In this document: positions 58,486 to 64,000 of the stretch, piece by piece
Position numbering within the stretch: the first letter of the stretch is position 1
Layout: each line of letters begins with the position of its first letter
Assembly: GCA_003531585.1 (NCBI GenBank)
Contig: DQFX01000060.1
Location: forward strand, 678-64,677
Length of the DNA stretch: 64,000 nucleotides
Source of the DNA: Oscillospiraceae bacterium
Lineage (GTDB): Bacteria; Bacillota; Clostridia; Oscillospirales; Ruminococcaceae
Direction: 5' to 3'
The notes under the pieces: model-generated
Databases searched by the model: none
Told to the model about the DNA's origin: nothing
The model's input: the letters and a program-made list of their open reading frames with translations, nothing else
Program-made: the position numbers and the translations under genes

Positions 58486-59310
58486 ATGGAAGCCGACAAG
58501 CTGACCGCCCTCGCCGCCGCGCTTGAATACGTCGAGCAGAACCTGACCTCGGATTTTTCCCAGGAAAAGTGCGCGAGATACGCCTGCTGCTCCCTGTCGG
58601 GACTGCAAAAGCTGTTCCGCAGCGTGTTCCGCAGGAGCGTTGGGGATTACGTCGCCCGCAGGCGGCTCACTGCGGCCGCCAGGGAGCTTCAGCAGACCGA
58701 CCGCACCGCGCTGGACATCGCTGTGGAATTCGGCTGGGGAAGCGCGGAGGCTTTCACCCGGGCGTTTTCCCGGGTGTGGGGCGTAACTCCGTCGGAGTAC
58801 CGCAGGAGCTGGCACTTTTCCGGTCTCTGTCCGCGCCTGGATTTCCCCCGGCACTTTATGCGTGAAGGAGAGCTTATCATGACAAGTAAATACGATATTT
58901 CCGAGCTTTACGACTACATCAGGTCCAGGCAGGGGACATACGCCGTCACATTCGACGCCTCGCATCTCATGGAGATAAACGATACGTTAGGCCGCGAAGC
59001 CGGCGACAAGGTGATACTTGAGTGTATCCGCCGCATAGACCGTGAGTGCTCCGACGGAATGATGATGTTCCGCATAGGCGGCGACGAATTCGTGATGATG
59101 ACCGGGCTTTCGGACAGGGCGGAGGTCGCCGCCCTCGCCGGGAAGATACTGGCGCACAACGGCGAGAGCGTATCCCACGGCGGCACGGATATTCCGGTCA
59201 GCATGCGCGCCGGCGCGGTAATGCTCCGACCCGGGAAGCTCAGCTACAGCGAGCTTTTCACCGAGCTGGTAAGCGCCCCGGCGGAGATCCCCGGGGAAGT
59301 GCGTTTCTGA
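58486..59310 (+). CDS. AraC-type DNA-binding domain fused to a GGDEF domain
   Basis: 274 residues. Residues ~8-108 form an AraC/XylS double helix-turn-helix (LEYVEQNLTSDFSQEKCARYACCSLSGLQKLFR ... LDIAVEFGWGSAEAFTRAFSRVWGVTPSEYRR). Residues ~150-274 carry a GGDEF-type fold: TFDASHLMEINDTLGREAGD (~155-174) and RIGGDEFVMM (R196, GGDEF 198-202). The active-site motif is intact, but the domain is short at the C-terminal side (~125 residues against ~160). It may make or bind cyclic di-GMP or act as a regulator that senses a nucleotide. RBS AAAGGGGA. Confidence 0.82.
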   Translation: MEADKLTALAAALEYVEQNLTSDFSQEKCARYACCSLSGLQKLFRSVFRRSVGDYVARRRLTAAARELQQTDRTALDIAVEFGWGSAEAFTRAFSRVWGVTPSEYRRSWHFSGLCPRLDFPRHFMREGELIMTSKYDISELYDYIRSRQGTYAVTFDASHLMEINDTLGREAGDKVILECIRRIDRECSDGMMMFRIGGDEFVMMTGLSDRAEVAALAGKILAHNGESVSHGGTDIPVSMRAGAVMLRPGKLSYSELFTELVSAPAEIPGEVRF

Positions 59311-59351
59311 ATCCGGGAGGCCGCGGCGTTTCACATGCGTAAATTACTTTG

Positions 59352-59378
59352 AGGACAGCACGCGCTGTCCTCTTTTTG
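59352..59378 (+). terminator. Terminator after the AraC-GGDEF gene
   Basis: GAGGACAGC (59352-59360) and GCTGTCCTC (59365-59373), then five T. Confidence 0.88.
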
Positions 59379-59401
59379 TGAAATTATTTCAAAAACTATA
59401 T

Positions 59402-59430
59402 TGACCTTATGGGAGATTTGTGATAAAATA
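59402..59430 (+). promoter_or_regulatory. Promoter of rpiB-upp
   Basis: TTGACC (59402-59407), 17-base spacer, TAAAAT (59425-59430). Confidence 0.75.
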
Positions 59431-59461
59431 ATAACATATTCTTTTGAAAAGAGGTATCTGT

Positions 59462-59896
59462 ATGATCGCTATAGGTTCCGACCATGCCGGTTACGCGCTT
59501 AAATGCGAAATGATAAAGCACCTTGAGGAAAAAGGCGTTGAGTTCATCGACTGCGGCTGCAATGGCGAGAGCGTCGACTACCCCGATATCGCGGAGAAAA
59601 CCTGCGAAAAGGTAACTTCCGGGGAGGCCGACAAGGCAATACTCATCTGCGGCACAGGCGTGGGCATTTCCATTTCTGCGAACAAGATAAAGGGAATACG
59701 CGCTGCGCTCTGCGGCGACTGGTATTCCGCGAAGTACACCCGCCTGCACAACGACGCGAACGTGCTGTGCATGGGCGGCAGAGTTATCGGTGCAGGTCTT
59801 GCGGCTGAGATCGTGGATGTGTTCCTTGATACCGAATTTGAGGGCGGACGTCATGCGCGCCGCGTTGAAAAGATCATGAAGCTGGAGGAAAAGTAA
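59462..59896 (+). CDS. rpiB: Ribose-5-phosphate isomerase B
   Basis: 144 residues from ATG 59462 (MIAIGSDHAGYALK), after AAGAGG; an in-frame ATG 18 bases upstream is less likely. RpiB motifs: GSDHAGY (~5-11), DCGCNGESVDYPD (~36-48) and the catalytic-Cys loop ICGTGVGISISANKIKGIRAAL (~64-85). It interconverts ribose-5-P and ribulose-5-P, supplying PRPP, which the next gene's product uses. One base after its stop the upp start begins, so the two are co-translated. Confidence 0.95.
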   Translation: MIAIGSDHAGYALKCEMIKHLEEKGVEFIDCGCNGESVDYPDIAEKTCEKVTSGEADKAILICGTGVGISISANKIKGIRAALCGDWYSAKYTRLHNDANVLCMGGRVIGAGLAAEIVDVFLDTEFEGGRHARRVEKIMKLEEK

Positions 59897-59897
59897 T

Positions 59898-60530
59898 ATG
59901 AGTAACGTTATCGTTTGCGACCACCCGCTGGTTCAGCACAAGATATCCCTGCTGAGGGACAAGAACACCGGTTCCAAGGAGTTCCGCGAGTTGGTTCAGG
60001 AGATCGCGATGTTCATGTGCTACGAGGCTACCCGCGACCTTCCGCTGAAGGAAGTTCAGATCGAAACTCCCCTCGCGCTTGCCAACGCCAAGATCATCAG
60101 CGGCAGAAAGGTCGCTTTCGTACCGATCATGAGAGCCGGTCTCGGCATGATGGAGGGCGCTCTCGCGCTGGTTCCCGCCGCTAAGGTAGGTCACATCGGT
60201 CTGTACCGCGACGAATCCAACGGAAGCACCACGCACGAGTATTACTGCAAGCTGCCGTTCGATATCGCAAACCGCGAGGTTATCATTCTCGACCCGATGC
60301 TCGCTACAGGCGGCTCCGCTGTGAAGGCTATCAACATCGTGAAGAAGGCAGGAGCAAAGCAGATAAAGTTCATGTGCATCGTCACCTGTCCGCAGGGTCT
60401 GAAGGCAGTGCAGGACGCTCATCCTGACGTTGACATCATCACCGGCGCTATCGACGAGGGACTCAACGAGAACCTCTATATAGTTCCCGGCATCGGCGAC
60501 TGCGGCGACAGACTTTTCGGCACAAAGTAA
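59898..60530 (+). CDS. upp: Uracil phosphoribosyltransferase
   Basis: 210 residues, normal length. Motifs: VPIMRAGLGMMEGAL (~75-89) and the PRPP-binding loop VIILDPMLATGGSAVKAI (~124-141), plus the C-terminal GIGDCGDRLFGTK. It salvages uracil to UMP with PRPP. Coupled to rpiB, which helps supply ribose-5-phosphate. The structured sequence at 60554 follows. Confidence 0.97.
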   Translation: MSNVIVCDHPLVQHKISLLRDKNTGSKEFRELVQEIAMFMCYEATRDLPLKEVQIETPLALANAKIISGRKVAFVPIMRAGLGMMEGALALVPAAKVGHIGLYRDESNGSTTHEYYCKLPFDIANREVIILDPMLATGGSAVKAINIVKKAGAKQIKFMCIVTCPQGLKAVQDAHPDVDIITGAIDEGLNENLYIVPGIGDCGDRLFGTK

Positions 60531-60553
60531 TTACAGATATAGAAGAAATTATT

Positions 60554-60628
60554 ACGTCCTGAATGGGGAAAACAGCCTTGCCGGAGGTTCAAAGCTCCGG
60601 CGGGATCTTTATGCCGCATTCAGGACGT
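60554..60628 (+). other. Nested inverted-repeat structure after upp
   Basis: Outer 12-base perfect stem ACGTCCTGAATG (60554-60565) with CATTCAGGACGT (60617-60628) encloses an inner stem GCCGGAG (60580-60586) with CTCCGGC (60595-60601), extended by G-T pairs. It ends in TTTCGTTTTG, so it may be the upp terminator, but the double-stem shape is unusual for one. Confidence 0.6.
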
Positions 60629-60764
60629 TTCGTTTTGCACCCGGTTTTCGTGTAACCGGAGTTTCATGCATTGCAGCGCGGTTTATTGCTGTCAAGGGTA
60701 AATTTATACGAATTCTTTGGATTTAATTCTACATATTCTATATTTGCATATCGCATTTTATATG

Positions 60765-60793
60765 TTGACTTATACAAGAAAAAGTGCTATTAT
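60765..60793 (+). promoter_or_regulatory. Promoter of nrdD-nrdG-dut
   Basis: TTGACT (60765-60770), 17-base spacer, TATTAT (60788-60793). Confidence 0.82.
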
Positions 60794-60819
60794 AGATATA
60801 CTGCTACTAGATATAGAAC
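60772..60819 (+). promoter_or_regulatory. Two candidate NrdR boxes
   Basis: Box 2 CTACTAGATATAGAAC (60804-60819) matches 10 of 11 core positions of the NrdR consensus (acaCwAtATaTwGwgt); box 1 ATACAAGAAAAAGTGC (60772-60787) matches about 9 of 12. They are 32 bases apart, the usual NrdR spacing of three turns, and box 1 lies between -35 and -10. NrdR represses ribonucleotide reductase genes when dATP is high. nrdR itself is not in the window. Confidence 0.68.
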
Positions 60820-60872
60820 ATGTGTATCCAGAATGATACAAATATTGAAAATTCGAAAGGACTGTCGGCTCA

Positions 60873-62993
60873 ATGATCAGGGTAATAAAAAAGGACAATA
60901 CAAAGGAAGAATTCAATGTCCAGAAGGTGGTGAACGCGGTAAATAAGTCCGCCACCCGCGTGATGTACGAGTTTACCCCCACTGAGATCGAATATATCTG
61001 CAGCTACGTCACCGAGAAGGCAGAGGCGTTCCACACGGACGAAATCACCATCGCCCAGATGCACAACATAGTTGAGGGCGCTCTGGAGGCCACAAATCCG
61101 GACGTTGCAAAGAGCTACAAGGACTACCGCAACTACAAGCAGGACTTTGTAAGCATGCTGGACGAGGTGTACAAGAAGAGCCAGTCCATCATGTACATCG
61201 GCGACAAGGAGAACTCCAACACAGATTCTGCGCTTGTTTCCACCAAGCGGAGCCTTATTTTCAACGAACTGAACAAGGAACTCTACCAGAAGTTCTTCAT
61301 GACCACCGAGGAGCTACAGGCGTGCCGTGACGGCTACATTTACGTCCACGACATGAGCGCCCGCCGCGACACGATGAACTGCTGTCTGTTCGACGTCAAG
61401 AGCGTGCTTGAGGGCGGCTTCGAGATGGGCAACCTCTGGTACAACGAGCCTAAGACCCTCGCCGTTGCCTTCGACGTTATCGGCGATATCACGCTGTCCG
61501 CTGCGAGCCAGCAGTACGGAGGGTTCACAGTTCCGAGCGTTGACCTGCTGCTCGAACCGTACGCGGAGAAATCCTACAAGAAGCAGTACGACCGCTACAA
61601 GAGCCTGGGGCTGTCCGACGAGGCAGCCGAGCGCGAGGCGATGGCGGACGTAAAGGTGGATTTCGAGCAGGGATTCCAGGGTTGGGAGTACAAGTTCAAC
61701 TCCGTAAGCTCCAGCCGCGGAGACTATCCGTTCATCACCATGACTGCCGGCACAGGTACCGGAAGATTCGCGAAGATGGCAAGCATAACCATGCTGGACG
61801 TCCGCCGCAAGGGCCAGGGCAAGAAGAACTGCAAGAAGCCGGTTCTGTTCCCGAAGATCGTGTTCCTTTACGACGAGAACCTCCACGGTCCCGGAAAGCC
61901 ACTTGAGGACGTGTTCAGGGCTGGCGTTGAGTGCAGCTCCAAGGCTATGTACCCCGACTGGCTCAGCCTCACCGGAGACGGCTATGTTGCCTCCATCTAC
62001 AAGAAATACGGCAGGATAATCAGCCCGATGGGCTGCCGCGCATTCCTTTCCCCGTGGTTCGAGCGCGGCGGAATGGAGCCTGCGGACGAGAACGACAAGC
62101 CGGTGTTCGTCGGCAGATTCAATATCGGCGCGGTTTCGCTCAACCTTCCGATGATATACGCGAAGGCTCAGCAGGAGAGCAGGGACTTTTTCGAGGTGCT
62201 TGACTACTACCTGAATCTTATCAGAAAAATACACATTCGCACCTATGACTACCTCGGCGAGATGAAGGCGAGCACAAATCCGCTGGCTTACTGCGAGGGC
62301 GGATTCCTGGGAGGTCATCTTGGCATTCACGACAAGATAAAGCCGCTGCTGAAGTCGGCTACGGCTTCGTTCGGCATCACCGCGCTCAACGAGCTTGAGC
62401 AGCTTGCGGACAAGAAGTCACTTGCGGAGGACGGCAGCTTCGCGCTGAAGGTCATGGAGTACATCAATAAGCGCGTTTCTGAGTTCAAGAAGGAGGACGG
62501 ACACCTCTACGCCATCTACGGAACTCCCGCGGAGAACCTCTGCGGATTACAGATAAAGCAGTTCCGCAAGAAGTACGGCATTATCGAGAACGTATCCGAC
62601 CGCGAGTACGTAAGCAACAGCTTCCACTGCCACGTTACCGAGGACATCACCCCGATACAGAAGCAGGACCGCGAGGAGCGCTTCTGGGATCTGTTCAACG
62701 GCGGAAAGATACAGTACGTCCGCTACCCGATCGACTACAACAAGGGCGCTGTAGAAACGCTGGTGCGCCGTGCGATGAACAAGGGCTTCTACGAGGGCGT
62801 GAACCTCTCGCTGGCGTATTGCGACGACTGCGGCTATCAGCAGCTTGAGATGGACGTCTGCCCGAAATGCGGCAGCACGAACCTCACGAAAATCGACCGC
62901 ATGAACGGCTACCTGAGCTATTCGAGGGTAAAGGGCGATACGCGCCTTAATGCGGCGAAAATGGCGGAAATAGCCGACCGCAAGAGCATGTAA
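60873..62993 (+). CDS. nrdD: Anaerobic (class III) ribonucleoside-triphosphate reductase
   Basis: 706 residues. N-terminal ATP-cone (~1-90, VIKKDNTKEEFNVQKVVNAVNKSATRV...), the barrel with NPLAYCEGGFLGGHLG, a zinc site CDDCGYQQLEMDVCPKCGS (~650-668) and the glycyl-radical loop RMNGYLSYSRVKGD (~677-690). It reduces NTPs to dNTPs using formate as reductant in the absence of oxygen. Its activase nrdG follows 22 bases later. ATG 60873 follows AAAGGA. Confidence 0.97.
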   Translation: MIRVIKKDNTKEEFNVQKVVNAVNKSATRVMYEFTPTEIEYICSYVTEKAEAFHTDEITIAQMHNIVEGALEATNPDVAKSYKDYRNYKQDFVSMLDEVYKKSQSIMYIGDKENSNTDSALVSTKRSLIFNELNKELYQKFFMTTEELQACRDGYIYVHDMSARRDTMNCCLFDVKSVLEGGFEMGNLWYNEPKTLAVAFDVIGDITLSAASQQYGGFTVPSVDLLLEPYAEKSYKKQYDRYKSLGLSDEAAEREAMADVKVDFEQGFQGWEYKFNSVSSSRGDYPFITMTAGTGTGRFAKMASITMLDVRRKGQGKKNCKKPVLFPKIVFLYDENLHGPGKPLEDVFRAGVECSSKAMYPDWLSLTGDGYVASIYKKYGRIISPMGCRAFLSPWFERGGMEPADENDKPVFVGRFNIGAVSLNLPMIYAKAQQESRDFFEVLDYYLNLIRKIHIRTYDYLGEMKASTNPLAYCEGGFLGGHLGIHDKIKPLLKSATASFGITALNELEQLADKKSLAEDGSFALKVMEYINKRVSEFKKEDGHLYAIYGTPAENLCGLQIKQFRKKYGIIENVSDREYVSNSFHCHVTEDITPIQKQDREERFWDLFNGGKIQYVRYPIDYNKGAVETLVRRAMNKGFYEGVNLSLAYCDDCGYQQLEMDVCPKCGSTNLTKIDRMNGYLSYSRVKGDTRLNAAKMAEIADRKSM

Positions 62994-63015
62994 AAAACGA
63001 AAGTGAACTTAAACA

Positions 63016-63504
63016 ATGCGTTACCATAACATAACTACCGACGATATGCTGAACGGCGACGGACTTCGCACCGTGCTGTGGGTGGCGGGGTGCGAGCACC
63101 GCTGCCGGGGCTGTCACAATCCCATTACGTGGGACGTCGACGGCGGCGTACCGTTTGACGAAGCCGCGGAGCAGGAGCTTTTCGAGAAGCTCTCCGCGGA
63201 TTACATAAGCGGAATAACGTTCAGCGGCGGCGACCCGCTCCACAAGCGCAACCGCGACGAGATAACCAGGCTTGCGAAGAAAGTTCGCGAGACTCTGCCT
63301 GGGAAAACCATCTGGCTCTACACCGGCTATAGCTGGGAGGATATCAGTGACCTTGAGATAATCCCGCTGCTTGACGTGCTGGTTGATGGAAAATATGTCG
63401 AGGCGGTCCGCGACCCGAAGCTGCACTGGAAGGGAAGCTCCAACCAGCGCGTTATCGACGTCCAGGAAACGCTGAGACTTGGCAAAGTGGTACTATTTGA
63501 CTGA
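63016..63504 (+). CDS. nrdG: Anaerobic ribonucleotide reductase-activating protein (radical SAM)
   Basis: 162 residues. The radical-SAM cluster motif CxxxCxxC is in AGCEHRCRGCHNP (~25-37), with TFSGGDPLHKRN (~73-84). It makes the glycyl radical on NrdD from S-adenosylmethionine and an iron-sulfur cluster. The start ATG 63016 has a weak ribosome site, so expression may depend on coupling to nrdD. dut follows about 12 bases later. Confidence 0.95.
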   Translation: MRYHNITTDDMLNGDGLRTVLWVAGCEHRCRGCHNPITWDVDGGVPFDEAAEQELFEKLSADYISGITFSGGDPLHKRNRDEITRLAKKVRETLPGKTIWLYTGYSWEDISDLEIIPLLDVLVDGKYVEAVRDPKLHWKGSSNQRVIDVQETLRLGKVVLFD

Positions 63505-63516
63505 AAGGTGATGACT

Positions 63517-64000
63517 ATGAAAAGAATAGCAAAGTTTGAAAAGGTAAGCTTGACGCAGTTCAAGGCAGGATGCACGCGCGAGGACGCAGAGAAGGTCTAT
63601 GAGGGCATAAAGCTCCCGAAGCGCGCAACGGCGGGCTCCGCAGGGTACGACTTCTATGCTCCGTTCGATATTGAGCTGAAGCCCGGTGAGACCGCAAATA
63701 TCCCGACGGGTATCCGGGTGCTTATCGAGGACGGCTGGGTTCTGAAAATCTACCCGCGCAGCGGTCTGGGATTCAAGTACCGCCTACAGCTCAACAACAC
63801 GGTCGGGATCATCGACAGCGACTATTCAAGATCGGATAACGAGGGTCACATTTTTATTAAGGTTACAAATGATTCCAACGAGGGCAAAACGCTGAGCATT
63901 CCGGCGGGAACCGGCTTCGCGCAGGGGATCTTCGTTGAGTATGGGATCACGGTGGACGACGACGCGTCGGGAGTACGCAACGGCGGTTTCGGCTCGACAA
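63517..64000 (+). CDS. dut: dUTP diphosphatase (dUTPase), 3' end cut by the window edge
   Basis: 161 residues visible, with no stop before the edge. All five dUTPase motifs are seen in order: I ATAGSAGYDFYAP (~38-50), II PRSGLGF (~80-86), III TVGIIDSDYSRSDNEG (~94-110), IV PAGTGFAQGIF (~128-138) and V RNGGFGST at the very end. The start was chosen at ATG 63517 (GAAAGG upstream; ATG 63511 in frame is possible). It hydrolyses dUTP to dUMP, so the operon nrdD-nrdG-dut makes and cleans up DNA precursors. Motif III has SRSD where R-G-E is usual. Confidence 0.9.
   Translation, partial: MKRIAKFEKVSLTQFKAGCTREDAEKVYEGIKLPKRATAGSAGYDFYAPFDIELKPGETANIPTGIRVLIEDGWVLKIYPRSGLGFKYRLQLNNTVGIIDSDYSRSDNEGHIFIKVTNDSNEGKTLSIPAGTGFAQGIFVEYGITVDDDASGVRNGGFGST

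Larger units (their letters stand above)
60531..60872 (+). other. 342-base gap before nrdD
   Basis: Holds the nested stem at 60554-60628, an AT-rich stretch without recognised features (~60640-60760), and the NrdR-box promoter region (60765-60819). No convincing gene; short reading frames here lack ribosome sites. Confidence 0.7.

Noticed and set aside
1..64000. Defence island, prophage, biosynthetic cluster or CRISPR
   Set aside because: No nuclease, integrase, capsid, synthase, cas gene or repeat array was recognised in any frame; the genes are mainly core functions.

Overview
The window looks like chromosomal DNA of an anaerobic, endospore-lineage Clostridia member, most like Oscillospiraceae/Ruminococcus. 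Support from the sequence: a complete spoIIIAA-AH operon, a DNPR-type (meso-diaminopimelate) MurE, an oxygen-sensitive class III ribonucleotide reductase with its activase, formate-tetrahydrofolate ligase, a tryptophan T-box, many TTGACA-17-TATAAT type promoters, BspA-like leucine-rich repeats and a PDTG-type sortase signal. There is no rRNA, tRNA, phage, insertion sequence or CRISPR array. Almost all of it is ordinary core genome with a few unusual gene architectures.

Layout. 1-2.2 kb: end of a ThuA-like gene, carboxynorspermidine decarboxylase (nspC) and a DUF554 membrane protein. 2.4-17.5 kb: division and cell wall (dcw) cluster mraZ-rsmH-ftsL-PBP-murE-murF-mraY-ftsW-murG, an inserted hairpin element, then murA-ftsQ-ftsZ; murC, murD and ftsA are not in it. 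17.7-22.4 kb: three poorly known genes (a surface protein, a membrane protein, a large zinc-finger-like protein with a Pro/Glu-rich tail). 22.6-26.3 kb: a sortase-type surface protein, a DUF1292 protein, a probable 6S RNA, and a secreted LRR/Ig/Fn3 protein on the minus strand. 26.5-30.2 kb: an ECF sigma factor overlapping a 1040-residue membrane protein, probably its anti-sigma factor, whose outer part is four divergent copies of one module. 30.3-34.4 kb: mntP behind a yybP-ykoY Mn2+ riboswitch (minus), and a tryptophan-type ABC transporter behind a Trp T-box, with permease and ATPase fused. 34.4-40.6 kb: recQ, a FapA/DUF342 protein, a DXS-like enzyme under a MerR-type promoter, and a carboxymuconolactone decarboxylase-cupin protein. 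40.7-45.4 kb: spoIIIA operon. 45.4-57.4 kb: mostly minus strand, with a zinc-ribbon protein, trmL-degV, sulP (plus), terD, and the operon parE-parC-fhs-tsaE-tsaB. 57.5-64 kb: HAD phosphatase, AraC-GGDEF fusion protein, rpiB-upp, and the DNA-precursor operon nrdD-nrdG-dut (dut cut by the window end) behind a NrdR-box promoter.

Most notable: a MITE-like palindromic repeat present twice (13538-13807 and 58291-58469), one copy supplying the last codons and stop of murG and carrying two nested hairpin insertions; the four-module anti-sigma-like ectodomain; the MerR-type operator on a DXS paralogue; TsaE fused to a zinc ribbon; AraC fused to GGDEF; and the Trp permease-ATPase fusion. All family assignments are by reading motifs; no database search was run.
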